Shown here: positions 1 to 9,220 of the stretch, piece by piece
Layout: every line of letters begins with the position of its first letter
Position numbering within the stretch: the stretch's first letter is position 1
Source of the DNA: Polyangiaceae bacterium
Lineage (GTDB): Bacteria; Myxococcota_A; Polyangia; Polyangiales; Polyangiaceae
Direction: 5' to 3'
NCBI GenBank assembly: GCA_025353725.1
Contig: JANXOF010000030.1
Span: 37,353-101,352, forward strand
Length of the DNA: 64,000 bases
Position numbers and translations under genes: made by a program
The notes under the pieces: model-generated
Database searches by the model: none
The model's input: the letters and a program-made list of their open reading frames with translations, nothing else
Told to the model about the DNA's origin: nothing

Positions 1-1
1 G

Positions 2-1504
2 GCCTATCGCAAGCTCTGGGAAGCGCATCGCGACGACTTCGACGACGGGGCAGCGCTCGCTCGAGTGCAGTTGCAAGCGGGACATCCGCACGACGCGGAA
101 GGAACGGTTTCGGAGCTTCGCCTTGCAGGCGGAGAGAGCGCGACCCTCGTGGCCGATGAACTCGACTCTCGGATTGCGCGAGCGTTACACGTCACCGAGC
201 GGACGCTTGTGGCCGCGAGGCGTATGCGAACGGATGCCGTCTCACGTGGAGCGAGGCGCTTGGTTGCGTGGGCCGATAGACTGGAAGGTATAGCGACACA
301 CGAGGATAAGCGACCTGACGAAGCCCTGGAATTTTTCAACCGCGCGCGTCGCGAATACCTCGATGTGGGCGACGTGCCGAATGTTGCCAATGTCGTCGAC
401 GATATGGCGAATGTGCGACGCGACCAAGGGCATCTCGAAGAAGCTCTCGCTCTCTTTCAGGACGTCGCGAAGGCAAAGCGTGAGCGCGGTGAAGAGCACG
501 GCGTCGGCGTTGAGCTAAACAACATTGGAGCGTCGCAGGCGCTTCTTGGTCGTAACGATGACGCAATTCAGTCCTATAAGGAAGCGTCCGCGTCCGCGGA
601 ACGTACCAACGACCTTCGCGGTCAGCTCATCGCTCTGCTGAATCTCGGCGAGATTTATTTGCTGCGAGAGGAACTTGACAAAGCGCAAGACGGATACGAA
701 AAAGTCGTCGATAAGTCGACGATCACTGATGACCGGCAGTTAGAGGTTTTGGGTCTCCTTGGGCTCAGCGTCGTGTCGAGTCGTCGTGGAGACCTTGCAA
801 ATGCTGTAAAGCTATCGGAGCGCGCTCAACGCACCGTGGAGACGTTTGGGGTTGGTGCCTATCGTCTGACCTTGACGGTTTACCGCGCGGACCTCGCTTT
901 TCAGCAAGGAGACGTCGACGGAGCCCGAGATCGCCTTGATTCAGTAAAAGAGCGCCTGCGAACGTCTGGAGACCAGGAGCTGTCTCTCCTCGCGTTCACG
1001 CGCCTCGCGAGTCTTCATCTCGCAAAAGGTGACGTCGCTGGAGCGCGCCGCGTCATCGACGAGGCGCATCAAGCGACGTCGACGCTCGACAGTGCGAACC
1101 CGCGCCTTGCCCAGCTCACGCGCTATGAGGCCGAGCTCGCAATGACGGACGGGCGGCTTGAGCAGGCGCGCGACCTGGCCTTGCGAGCTACCGAGAGCGT
1201 CGACAAGGAACGGCTACCCGGGGAGATGGCGAACTGTCACGCTCTTCTTGCACGTGTTTACTCAGCTCGAGGTGACGTCGCCGGTGCCCGCAGTGAACTC
1301 GCCCTAGCAGAGCTTGCAGCCGCGAAGAGCGTCGACCCGAGGGTCGCACTCTCTGTCGCGGTCGCCCGTTCGCTCACAGCCAGTGACCGGGCCGGTGTGG
1401 AACTCGTAAGGCGCAAAGCGAGTTCAGTTGGCCTTATGTCGGTTGTCCTCGAGGCGGGATGGCAGCTGAGAGGCTCAGCGAAAACGAACGCGCGTCTTCG
1501 CTGA
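2..1504 (+). CDS. TPR-repeat protein, 3' part (5' end outside window)
   Basis: The reading frame is open from base 2 without a start, so the gene begins upstream of the window. About 500 residues are visible. They consist almost wholly of degenerate tetratricopeptide-like helical repeats: recurring A/L/G-rich helix pairs such as LNNIGASQALLGRNDDA, LLNLGEIYLLREELDKA and LARVYSARGDVAGA, spaced about 38-40 residues apart. No catalytic domain lies in the visible part. In myxobacteria such long C-terminal TPR arrays are often attached to Ser/Thr protein kinases or SARP/LuxR regulators, so the missing N-terminus may be a kinase or DNA-binding domain; that is inference. The stop lies 11 bp from the convergent aminopeptidase stop. 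The role is presumably protein-protein interaction. Confidence 0.8.
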   Translation, partial: AYRKLWEAHRDDFDDGAALARVQLQAGHPHDAEGTVSELRLAGGESATLVADELDSRIARALHVTERTLVAARRMRTDAVSRGARRLVAWADRLEGIATHEDKRPDEALEFFNRARREYLDVGDVPNVANVVDDMANVRRDQGHLEEALALFQDVAKAKRERGEEHGVGVELNNIGASQALLGRNDDAIQSYKEASASAERTNDLRGQLIALLNLGEIYLLREELDKAQDGYEKVVDKSTITDDRQLEVLGLLGLSVVSSRRGDLANAVKLSERAQRTVETFGVGAYRLTLTVYRADLAFQQGDVDGARDRLDSVKERLRTSGDQELSLLAFTRLASLHLAKGDVAGARRVIDEAHQATSTLDSANPRLAQLTRYEAELAMTDGRLEQARDLALRATESVDKERLPGEMANCHALLARVYSARGDVAGARSELALAELAAAKSVDPRVALSVAVARSLTASDRAGVELVRRKASSVGLMSVVLEAGWQLRGSAKTNARLR

Positions 1505-1515
1505 GCGTTGCCGAC

Positions 1516-4203
1516 TCAGTATCGCTTCAGGAATGTTGCGACGCTTACCTGGCGCGCCGCGCGCTGCGCCGCGCACAAACCTACGGTCTCAAGCGCTTGC
1601 GCGAGGGATCGCGGTCCGCCGTTGAAGTTCGCTATCTTGTCCTTGAAGAACACCTCGAGGTCGGCACGATGTTCAGTGTCGCAAAAACCGATACCGAGTT
1701 GCGGAAGGGAGGCTCCCCACTCGGCCGGCATACGCCGCACGATGGCGTCAAAGTTCTCTTTGACAAAATCATAGGCAAGTTGTCGTGTATCTCCGTCCTC
1801 ACTCGCGCTGTAGAGAAGTCTCATCGACTCGCGCGGGTCGAATTCGTCCGAAAGGAGAAGAGCGAAGTTATCCGCGACGAGGTTCGCGTCGCGGAAGCTG
1901 CCCATGGCTGCGAGCAATTGGCCTCTCTCGGTTCGGTCTTGGGTCTTCGCCGCCTCCGCTCGGAGCATTGTCCAAAGCGTGCGGTCTCCGCCGTACGCCG
2001 CGGTAGCGAGTACCGCAGAAACCATATCGTGGTCGATAGCTTCCCTATTTTGAAGCCATTCGAGCGTGAGCTTTCGTGCCTCAGCCGAAAGCCCTGTTGT
2101 GCTGTCGCGTGCGACGAGGCTGAGGAGGCTCGGACGCAACAGTCGCGTTCCGTCGTCGTCTCCCGGCTTTGGTGTCCAGCCGAGCTGCACTGCGCGCGGG
2201 CCAAACGTCTTCGCCACGAAACGTCGGTAATTTGGCTCGAATTCGCCGAGTACTGAGCGGGAGTCGAGGTTTTGAGTAAGTCGGGTCGCCAGGCCTACGA
2301 GATGCCGGTTGCCATCACGGACGAGGTTAGGCACGAGTGCGAGAACTTCACCCTCCTGGAGCTGTCCGCTTTTCACTAGGGCAATGGCATCTGAGAAAAC
2401 GCCAAATCGCTCATGCACCGGGAGGGCCTTGTTTCCCTCCTCGAGCAAGCGCCTTCGCAAGTCTCCCTTGTACGCGACCCGATAGTAGCCGGTCGCGTCA
2501 GCATTGGCGTTGACCCAAGCAGGACACGTTGCACCCCGCGTGTTGAGCGTGAGCTCCGCGGTTTTCCGGCTCATGACCGTGCAGCTCTTCCCACCTTCGT
2601 AGGATGCGCATACCGGAATTGTCCAGAGTTCCTCGGACCCACCCGAAGAGCCGCGCGGAACATAGCGCTGCTGCGAGAGAAGAAGCTTTGGTGTGCCTAT
2701 GCAAGAGAGCTCGGCGGTCACAAGGGGGAGGCCGGGTTGGTCGAGAAACGTCGAAAATGCCTGGGCGAAGATGTCGGCATGCCCCGTTCGTTCGCCTACA
2801 TCGTTCAGAAAGTCGGTCGCGCTTGCGTTTCCGTGCGCGTGACGCTCGAGGTAGGCTTGAACCGCCTTACGGAAAGGTGCTTCGCCAACGAAAGACTCGA
2901 ACATTCCTATGACCGCACCACCCTTTTCGTAAGTGATAGAGTCGAACGCATTGGCGATATCGTGTTTCGATGCGATTGGCTGCCTAATGCGCCGCGTCGT
3001 CACGAGGGAGTCCGTCAGCATCGCCTCGGTCTTTGATTGCACCCGCCGGACCGCGCCGTCCCATTCGGGGTGCAATTGTTCGACGACCTTTGCCGCGATC
3101 CACGTGGCAAACGCTTCGTTGAGCCAGATGTCGTCCCACCACGCGGTGGTGACGTAGTCGCCAAACCAGATGTGTCCGAGTTCGTGTGCCGCGATCCCGA
3201 TATAACCTCGCTCGAGGCGGACACTCTTGTCCTCCGGTTTGCCGAGCATGGCGCTGTTGCCGAACGTAATGAGCCCGGGGTTTTCCATCGCACCTCGCTT
3301 TTGCGGGACAGCGATGTGGTCGAGCTTCTCGTACGGATACGGAATGCCAAAATACGTTTCGAGACGTTCGAGAACTTTACCCGTCGTGGCCGCCGCGTAG
3401 GTGGCTTCTGCCGATTTTCCCTTTGGAACGATGATTCGAATGGGCGTGCGGTTTGCTCCGGCTTTCCCGCCGTCGACAACTTCGAAGGGGCCAACCGCGA
3501 ACGCGACCAAGTAGCTCGGAAGTGGCTTTGACGTCGCAAAAGTTACACTCTTGTAGCCTCCGGCAAGCCGCGTCTCGGAGGTTTGGGGAGCATTGGCGAA
3601 CGCTAGCTGTTCTTGAGGTACTTCGAGCGTGAGCGCAAAAGGTGTTTTGAATCCTGGCTCATCGAAACATGGGAAGGCACGGCGTGCGTCCGTCGACTCG
3701 AATTGCGTGTAGATGTAAGAAGCCTCGGGCTCGATTTGCCGATACGCGCCGCGGCCGTCGCGTGTCGGAAGAGTGCCGACGTACGAAAGGGTCAAGACGT
3801 GTGTTCCCGTCGTGAGCGCCCCGTCGAACGCGAGCCCAATCATCTCGTCCGCACCCGGCACGATACGCGCGGGTCGCGAGCCGACGCTTGCGGTCTGCAC
3901 CGTGAGATTGTCGCCCGCGTGAATCCAGACGATCGCGCTCGGCTGGGTAAGGGAGACGGTGACCGTTACTTTTCCGGTGAAGTGCGATTCGAGCGGCGAC
4001 ATATGCATCGTGACGGCATAAGACGTGGGCTTCAGCCACGTTGGGAGTCGCAGGCCCGGAGGCGTGAGTTCTGCTTTTGAGAGGGCCGCGGGAAGCGCCG
4101 AATGAATCGCGGTTTGCGCTGAGAGCGGTGGTTGGCCCCCGCATGCGAAAGCGAGGACAGCTATCGTGGAAAAAAGGAACGGACAAACGGACGAAGCGCG
4201 CAT
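1516..4203 (-). CDS. M1-family zinc aminopeptidase, lipoprotein
   Basis: An 895-residue metallopeptidase of the M1 (aminopeptidase N / puromycin-sensitive) family. The GAMENPG substrate-binding motif lies near residue 306. The zinc site HELGH is near 338, with the third ligand in NEAFA about 20 residues later. The ERAP1-like C-terminal helical domain fills the second half. The N-terminus is a lipoprotein signal peptide ending in LAFAC, so the enzyme is probably anchored in the cell envelope and trims peptides in the periplasm or outside. The ATG at 4203 is chosen because AGGAGG lies 6 bp upstream and the signal peptide begins there; a 24-residue upstream extension is open but basic and unlikely. 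The gene is convergent with the TPR gene. Confidence 0.95.
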   Translation of the reverse strand: MRASSVCPFLFSTIAVLAFACGGQPPLSAQTAIHSALPAALSKAELTPPGLRLPTWLKPTSYAVTMHMSPLESHFTGKVTVTVSLTQPSAIVWIHAGDNLTVQTASVGSRPARIVPGADEMIGLAFDGALTTGTHVLTLSYVGTLPTRDGRGAYRQIEPEASYIYTQFESTDARRAFPCFDEPGFKTPFALTLEVPQEQLAFANAPQTSETRLAGGYKSVTFATSKPLPSYLVAFAVGPFEVVDGGKAGANRTPIRIIVPKGKSAEATYAAATTGKVLERLETYFGIPYPYEKLDHIAVPQKRGAMENPGLITFGNSAMLGKPEDKSVRLERGYIGIAAHELGHIWFGDYVTTAWWDDIWLNEAFATWIAAKVVEQLHPEWDGAVRRVQSKTEAMLTDSLVTTRRIRQPIASKHDIANAFDSITYEKGGAVIGMFESFVGEAPFRKAVQAYLERHAHGNASATDFLNDVGERTGHADIFAQAFSTFLDQPGLPLVTAELSCIGTPKLLLSQQRYVPRGSSGGSEELWTIPVCASYEGGKSCTVMSRKTAELTLNTRGATCPAWVNANADATGYYRVAYKGDLRRRLLEEGNKALPVHERFGVFSDAIALVKSGQLQEGEVLALVPNLVRDGNRHLVGLATRLTQNLDSRSVLGEFEPNYRRFVAKTFGPRAVQLGWTPKPGDDDGTRLLRPSLLSLVARDSTTGLSAEARKLTLEWLQNREAIDHDMVSAVLATAAYGGDRTLWTMLRAEAAKTQDRTERGQLLAAMGSFRDANLVADNFALLLSDEFDPRESMRLLYSASEDGDTRQLAYDFVKENFDAIVRRMPAEWGASLPQLGIGFCDTEHRADLEVFFKDKIANFNGGPRSLAQALETVGLCAAQRAARQVSVATFLKRY

Positions 4204-4331
4204 GAAGAGCCTCCTGGAGCGATGCGGAGGTCTTCTCACGGTTCGGGTGGTCCGCCAACCCGACTCCGCATGCACCAGGAAGATTATTTCGAGCGGCTGG
4301 AGGGCGGTCGTGTGCCGTTTAAAGAGCGAAG

Positions 4332-4360
4332 TTGCGCACGGTGGGTCTTCCCGTGCGCAA
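4332..4360. terminator. 10-bp perfect inverted repeat, terminator-like
   Basis: TTGCGCACGG and its exact complement CCGTGCGCAA flank a 9-base loop. The hairpin lies just downstream of the minus-strand lipoprotein gene (stop at 4416) and upstream of the aminopeptidase gene. On the minus strand it is followed by a short CTCTTTAAA stretch rather than a clean U-tract. A factor-independent terminator for the lipoprotein gene is the simplest reading. Confidence 0.5.
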
Positions 4361-4415
4361 GTTCGATCGATGACACGACGTAGTCGTCAGGCGCTGCGGC
4401 CGGTCAACCTCTCGC

Positions 4416-5264
4416 TCATTGGGTGCAGATGAGGTGACCGTGATCTGTCGTGCCGAAGTACGTAAGCTCGCTCAGCGCAGCCTGCGTGAGGCCGAGGTAG
4501 CCACCCTGGGAAAGCGACACGGAGAATCCACCGTCCGCAATACCGATATTTGCAAACGCCGCAAACGTTCTCGGAATATCCGCGCCCACGGGGCCGCTCA
4601 TGTCGACGGCGCGGCGTGTGCGGAGGAGGTCAACGAGTGCCGTGCCTTGGAATATGCGCGCCTCAGTGACGGCGTTGGCACCGGGCTTGGTCCAGACTTC
4701 GACGCGAAAGCCATTCGCTTTCGTTGACTTACACAAGTACGAGGGTTGAGCAACTAGCTCGGTCAGGTGGAAGTGCGCGACAAATGCCTTCGCGGGCGAG
4801 TTGCCTGCAGGCCGCACGTCAAGGGCGACACCGATGCCCGTGTTGTCGGTCTTGCAGGCTACGTTGGATGTGTCGGCGTGCGACCAATCGGTGATCTTGA
4901 TGCTGGTCCGGGCGCCATCAACGTTGCAGTGGTCGGCGAAGGCCGCGGTGGTTACGACGTTGCACCAGTCCGAGTAGGTCTGCGTGAGCGGGGCTGCGAA
5001 CCACTGCCCGCCGGTTTCGATTTCGATGGTTTCTGGGAGGACACGCAACGTGGCCTCCCTTCCTTCGATAGCGCTCGACGGTGACACATGGTCGAGAACG
5101 AGCCGTGCGAGACCGCTGCGTGCCGCCTCGCTGGACGAAAGAGCGTCGGCCGAGACTTCGGTTTGGGTTCGTTGAGGCGCGGCGCAACCTGCGGCGGAAA
5201 CGAGCAACGCCGCCGCTAGGCTGGCAAAGGTGAGAGTGAGTGGGAACATGTGTGAGCGGTTCAT
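4416..5264 (-). CDS. Lipoprotein of unknown function
   Basis: About 282 residues with a clear lipoprotein signal (hydrophobic stretch, then VSAAGC). I recognise no family. The mature part is Ser/Thr/Ala-rich, contains three or four well-spaced Cys residues (DWCN, DHCN, NVACK, YLCKS) that could form disulfides outside the cytoplasm, and ends with a C-terminal Cys close to the stop. The ATG at 5264 is chosen because the signal peptide follows it; an in-frame start 36 bp upstream and another ATG 15 bp downstream are possible, and none has a strong ribosome binding site. It is divergent from the broken LysR gene, which could once have regulated it. Confidence 0.75.
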   Translation of the reverse strand: MNRSHMFPLTLTFASLAAALLVSAAGCAAPQRTQTEVSADALSSSEAARSGLARLVLDHVSPSSAIEGREATLRVLPETIEIETGGQWFAAPLTQTYSDWCNVVTTAAFADHCNVDGARTSIKITDWSHADTSNVACKTDNTGIGVALDVRPAGNSPAKAFVAHFHLTELVAQPSYLCKSTKANGFRVEVWTKPGANAVTEARIFQGTALVDLLRTRRAVDMSGPVGADIPRTFAAFANIGIADGGFSVSLSQGGYLGLTQAALSELTYFGTTDHGHLICTQ

Positions 5265-5320
5265 GGGGACCACTATGACCGGCTCGATTCGCAGCACCAT
5301 CGCGGCCTTCTACACTGATC

Positions 5321-6282
5321 GTGCGATACGATTGGACAGTGCTCGAGCCCCGCGACTTGCCGCTACTGCCCGTGTTCGTCGCCGTGGCGACGTTGGGATC
5401 GTTCACCGGAGCGGCGAAGCAGATGCGCCTCACGAAGAGCGTGGTGAGCCACCATGAGCGAACGCTCGAAGCGCGGTTGGGCGTAAGGCTTCTCGAGCGG
5501 ACTACGCGTCAGCTCCACCTCACGCAGGTTGGCGAACAAGTATTCGAGGCCGCGCGTGAAGTCCTTTTAGCCGTCCGCGGGCTCGACCGAGTCGTGGAGG
5601 AAACCCAAGGCGATCCCTCCGGGACGCTTCGAATCTCGGCGCCTCATGAACCTGGGTTTTCGTCGCTCGTGGTTCCTGTATGCGCGAAGTTGATGAGTCT
5701 CTATCCGCGTTTGCGCGTTGAGGTCGTATTCGACGACGCGATTCACGATCTCGTGGCCGACGGTCTTGACGTTGCTTTACGGCTGGGTCCGCTGACATCG
5801 TCTGGAAATATCGTTCGCCGACTTGGGGAGGACGAGGAGGTTATCGTCGCGCGTGCATCCCTGGTTCAGGAGCGTCCTAGTGTAACTCGCCCCTCCGACT
5901 TAGTCGGAGCGCCGTGGGTTTGTCACTCCATCTTTCAAACGAAAGAGCGCGCTGTTCTCGCTAGTAGCTGTTCTCGCTAGTAAAGGAAGCCAACGCGACG
6001 AGTTCGCCTTCGACGTGCGCGCGCGGGCGAGTAGCGCGACGGCGGTGTGCGCACTTATCAAAGCAGGCGTCGGCTATGGCATTCTGCCTCGGGGAATGGT
6101 TGCCAGTGAGCTAGCTTCCGGGACATTACGTGATGTTTGCCCGGGTTGGTTCCAACGCGAGCTCGTGGTGCAGGCGCTCGTGCCTGCGCGGCATCCACCC
6201 CCCACGAGTACGCGCACTTCTCCAAGCTTTTGCGGAAGCTCTCGTTCCTATCGGCGTCCGCGCGAAGCGACACGCGCGCTAG
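5321..6282 (+). pseudogene. LysR-family transcriptional regulator, disrupted
   Basis: The N-terminus is a typical LysR winged helix (FVAVATLGSFTGAAKQM, then a VVSHHERTLEARLGVRLLER recognition region). The effector domain follows (GTLRISAPHEPGF, LVADGLDVALRLG). The frame stops at 5980 inside a perfect 16-bp tandem duplication. Removing one copy joins the frame to the rest of the effector domain (ALIKAGVGYGILPRGM). A second shift of one base next to a six-C run near 6198-6204 must also be undone to reach the expected C-terminus (LLQAFAEALVPIGVR) and the stop at 6280-6282. So there are two lesions. It is divergently placed from the lipoprotein gene at 4416-5264. The start is GTG at 5321; GTG at 5339 is also possible. 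Confidence 0.85.
5951..5982 (+). repeat. 16-bp perfect tandem duplication inside lysR
   Basis: GCTGTTCTCGCTAGTA occurs twice head to tail. The unit is not a multiple of three, so the second copy shifts the frame and creates the TAG at 5978-5980. Loss of one copy restores the regulator's frame exactly across this point. Confidence 0.95.
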
Positions 6283-6402
6283 CGAACCTGCATGCCCGAC
6301 CACGCACGCGCCCAGAGCGGCCCTGTTCCATCAAATCCATCGAACCTGTCTTCGTGCGGGCTCTGCAAATGTCGTTTGCGGAACGGGCCCTTCGAGAACG
6401 CG

Positions 6403-6894
6403 CTACGCCTCGGCGCTGAACTTCTTTTTCAGCGCGTCGCACACGATAGCGGGTGCATAACGGCTCACGTCGCCGCCGTGGCTTGCGATTTCGCGCACGA
6501 GCGAAGCGCTTACGAAACCGTGTTTGGTGCGGGTCGGGAGAAAAAGCGTGTCGATTTGGGGGCGCAAATCGGCATTCGCGTGAGCGATTTGAAGCTCATA
6601 TTCAAAGTCTGTGGTCACGCGGAGTCCTCTTACGATGACGCTCGCGCTCTTTGATGCACAATATTCGATCAGCAAACCATCGAATGAATCGACCACGACA
6701 TTGGGGATGTGTGAAGCGATCGATTGAATAAGACTCTTTCGTACGTCGGCGCTAAAAAGAGGGTGCTTCGTCGGATGGACACCAATCGCTACGATCACAT
6801 TGTCAAAAAGAGCGGCCGCTCGTTCGATCAGATCGAGATGGCCATTCGTTGCCGGGTCGAAGCTGCCCGCGTACACCGCGAGCGCTCGACTCAC
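6403..6894 (-). CDS. coaD: Phosphopantetheine adenylyltransferase
   Basis: A 163-residue protein of standard CoaD length. It transfers AMP from ATP to 4'-phosphopantetheine, the penultimate step of coenzyme A synthesis, in the cytoplasm. The nucleotidyltransferase motif GSFDPATNGHLDLI (T/HxGH class) is at residues 10-23, VRGLR at about 89-93, and the C-terminal SASLVREIASHGG motif is present. It starts with GTG at 6894, overlapping the TGA of the upstream lipoprotein gene (GTGA), so the two are translationally coupled. It is the last gene of a four-gene minus-strand run that begins with a CoA-thioester enzyme. Confidence 0.96.
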   Translation of the reverse strand: MSRALAVYAGSFDPATNGHLDLIERAAALFDNVIVAIGVHPTKHPLFSADVRKSLIQSIASHIPNVVVDSFDGLLIEYCASKSASVIVRGLRVTTDFEYELQIAHANADLRPQIDTLFLPTRTKHGFVSASLVREIASHGGDVSRYAPAIVCDALKKKFSAEA

Positions 6895-8339
6895 TTGGCT
6901 GCTCCCTTGCTCTCCGTCTTCACGGATGGCTTTGGCGGCCCGGCCGGAGGTGGGCTCGAGCCAGCCCCTTGAGACGGAGGGGCCGCGCGACCCGCGGGCG
7001 TCGGTCCTACCTTACCCGGAGACCCACTTGTGGGCGCGAGCGGTGCGTCGCGCCTTGGCTCCTCCGTCGGCCCGGTTCCGCTTTGCCCGCCCATCACAGA
7101 CGGGTCCACCTCGAGCCACAGCGCGCGCCCGCCATCGCCGAACGTCACGCGGAGTGCGGACAGCAAGCCCGCGCCGACGACGCCCGAGAGCTCCACATCG
7201 AAGTTGCCCTTGTACTCGCTGAGCGCAGCCCCCTGCATCGCGGGGACTTGCGGAAGATCAAGGGTGCCGATCTTAAAGTACGGCAGCGTCCCCATCTTCG
7301 ACGCGGCCGGAGCTCCTGGCTGACTTTGGAAGGAGGCGAGGTTCGCGCCCGAGTTTTTCAAGGTCGCGTCATCGAGAGCGAGCGGATAGAAAGCCGACGA
7401 GTCGACGAACAACAGTGCTTGGCCCTCCTCCTTGGTCGACACCGCCGCCCGCATCATCATACCGCCACCACGCGCGTAAAAAAGGGCCACCTTGCTCGCG
7501 TTTGGCGGCTCGGCGGGCTCGCCTCTGCGAACCACAAATTGCGAACCGCGGCGGTCGAACGTCGCGTGCATATGACGAAGTGCGTTGACGCCGATGAGCG
7601 CCTTAATCGGCGCGCCGAGCTGCCTAGAAATGCCGCTCAGGTCAGTTGTGAGCGCCGGCACGTCTTTGATCTCGAGTTTGTCACCGAAACGCAGATTGAC
7701 CCACGCGGGCTCTTTGCGCGTCGAGGAGTCGACCATGAACTCGCCCATGGCCGTCGAGACCAGCGCAAGAATGCGCTCCCCCTCGAGCTCACACGGAACG
7801 ACGAGTGCTGGGCCCGCTTGCGGCATCTCGACGGCCGCAACGTTGGCGCCCTCAATGGCGAACGGGTGCCGACCTTGGCCGCGTCGCGCAAGTTTTGCGA
7901 CCTCTTTCGCCCAGGTGTCCTTTACGGCAGGGTCTCGAAGCATTTCCTCGAGTTCGTCGGCCGCTTTCTCGATGTCCCCTGCGTACCAATAGGCGCGACC
8001 ACGCAAGCCGCGCGCGTCGCTCCCGGCCAAGCCTTCCGTGAGCTTGAGCGCCTCGGTGTATTCGAGCTTTGCCATCGCGATGCGTGCGCCCAGCAGACGC
8101 GTCTCTTGGTCCTTCGGCGACGCCTTAAGGGCGCCTTCGATGGCCGTACTGGCATCGTCGAGGTCACCGGTTCGGTAGGCCGCTTTGGCTCGATTGAACC
8201 ACTTGTCGGCGAGCGGAGCCCGGTCGGAGGCATTCGGATCGGGCGCGCCACACGCTTCGAGCGCGAGAGCGAACATGCAGCCGAAGCCGATTCGAAGAAG
8301 AAGAGAAGAGGGAGCCGTCGTAAGGGCTAGGCGTCGCAT
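6891..8339 (-). CDS. Lipoprotein with TPR segment and aspartyl-protease-like domain
   Basis: About 482 residues. A lipoprotein signal (ALALEACG) is followed by a short TPR region (residues about 45-150: WFNRAKAAYRTGDLDDAS and later helices). Two retropepsin-like halves follow, around residues 180-270 and 300-410; the phrase ALVSTAMGEFMVDSS and the later ALLFVDSSAFYPLAL occupy the place of the flap/active-site strand. A Pro/Gly/Ala-rich tail ends the protein. The canonical DTG is not intact in either half (STAMG, DSS), so proteolytic activity is doubtful and a binding role is possible. ATG 8339 has GGAG nine bases upstream. It lies 32 bp after the exonuclease gene and overlaps coaD by 4 bp. 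Confidence 0.75.
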   Translation of the reverse strand: MRRLALTTAPSSLLLRIGFGCMFALALEACGAPDPNASDRAPLADKWFNRAKAAYRTGDLDDASTAIEGALKASPKDQETRLLGARIAMAKLEYTEALKLTEGLAGSDARGLRGRAYWYAGDIEKAADELEEMLRDPAVKDTWAKEVAKLARRGQGRHPFAIEGANVAAVEMPQAGPALVVPCELEGERILALVSTAMGEFMVDSSTRKEPAWVNLRFGDKLEIKDVPALTTDLSGISRQLGAPIKALIGVNALRHMHATFDRRGSQFVVRRGEPAEPPNASKVALFYARGGGMMMRAAVSTKEEGQALLFVDSSAFYPLALDDATLKNSGANLASFQSQPGAPAASKMGTLPYFKIGTLDLPQVPAMQGAALSEYKGNFDVELSGVVGAGLLSALRVTFGDGGRALWLEVDPSVMGGQSGTGPTEEPRRDAPLAPTSGSPGKVGPTPAGRAAPPSQGAGSSPPPAGPPKPSVKTESKGAAK

Positions 8340-8371
8340 CCGAGGTTGCTCCAAGAGGGTCGCTCTCGCGT

Positions 8372-9220
8372 TTAGGTCGTAGTCGAAGAAGATGTGCGCT
8401 CGATCCGCAAAATTCGGTCCGCCCGAAGCTCACGCCGACCGCGACCCGGCAGCTGATAGCCGATCACCCGTGGGGGGTCGAGCCCCGCGACGATTTCGAC
8501 CAGGACCATCTGGATCGGCTCTGCAGGCTTCGAGCGGGGCCGATAAACCAGGGTCACGGCCTGTCCGGCTCCGATTGCGACTGTGCACTCTGCAAGTATT
8601 TGGTCCCGCGCCTTTCGTGCCGCGATGCGCACGTCCCAGATGTCACGGGGTGTATTCGGCTCGAGCGCGGCCACGCAGCTTGTCCAAACAAAGCGAAGTG
8701 CGGCGACGTCGGCATCCGCCCGGTGAGCACGGGACTTATCGAGACCGAAGTGCTCGCGCAGGGCGTCGAGGGAATGCCGCTTCAAGCCAAACGCTCGACG
8801 CGACAAATTGAGCGTATCCAAGTAAGACGGAATCGGCATGGGGTGGCCCGCGCGCGCCATCTCTGCCTCGAGAAACGCGACGTCCCACGACGCTCCGTGG
8901 GCCACGAGAATGGCGCCCTCGAAAAGGTCTGCGACCTGCGTTGCAATCTCCGCGAACGTAGGCGCTTCAAGGAGTGCAGACGCATCGATCCCATGCACGT
9001 GCATGTTTCCGACGGCGTCCGTCAGGGCAAGCCCTTCAGGGCGCACGAGCGTATGAAGCCTTCCTTCGAGCACCCCACCGCGGACGCGCTCGACGCACAC
9101 CTCCACCACGCGGTCGGTGGCCGTCTCAAGTCCTGTCATCTCCAGGTCGATGAAGGCGAGCGGTGCGTCAGCAACGGGGAGGTCCCATGGCGGACCGGCG
9201 GGCGGAGGGGGGCTCGTCAT
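8372..9220 (-). CDS. DEDDh 3'-5' exonuclease (DnaQ/oligoribonuclease-like)
   Basis: A 282-residue protein. The exonuclease domain covers residues about 20-190: Exo I is FIDLEMTG, Exo II lies around the HGASWDVAFLE stretch, and Exo III is HRADADVAAL with the catalytic His. A C-terminal domain of about 90 residues follows, rich in basic and beta-strand segments, that could be a WYL-like or DNA-binding appendage. ATG 9220 overlaps the TGA of the thiolase gene (ATGA), which fixes the start; the open frame upstream is shadow. The substrate could be DNA or short RNA; nothing in the sequence decides. Confidence 0.88.
   Translation of the reverse strand: MTSPPPPAGPPWDLPVADAPLAFIDLEMTGLETATDRVVEVCVERVRGGVLEGRLHTLVRPEGLALTDAVGNMHVHGIDASALLEAPTFAEIATQVADLFEGAILVAHGASWDVAFLEAEMARAGHPMPIPSYLDTLNLSRRAFGLKRHSLDALREHFGLDKSRAHRADADVAALRFVWTSCVAALEPNTPRDIWDVRIAARKARDQILAECTVAIGAGQAVTLVYRPRSKPAEPIQMVLVEIVAGLDPPRVIGYQLPGRGRRELRADRILRIERTSSSTTT

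Noticed and set aside
6849..8330. A 493-residue plus-strand open frame opposite the protease-like lipoprotein
   Set aside because: Arg/Gly-rich low-complexity composition typical of an antisense shadow of a high-GC gene; the opposite strand has a clear signal peptide and coupling to coaD.
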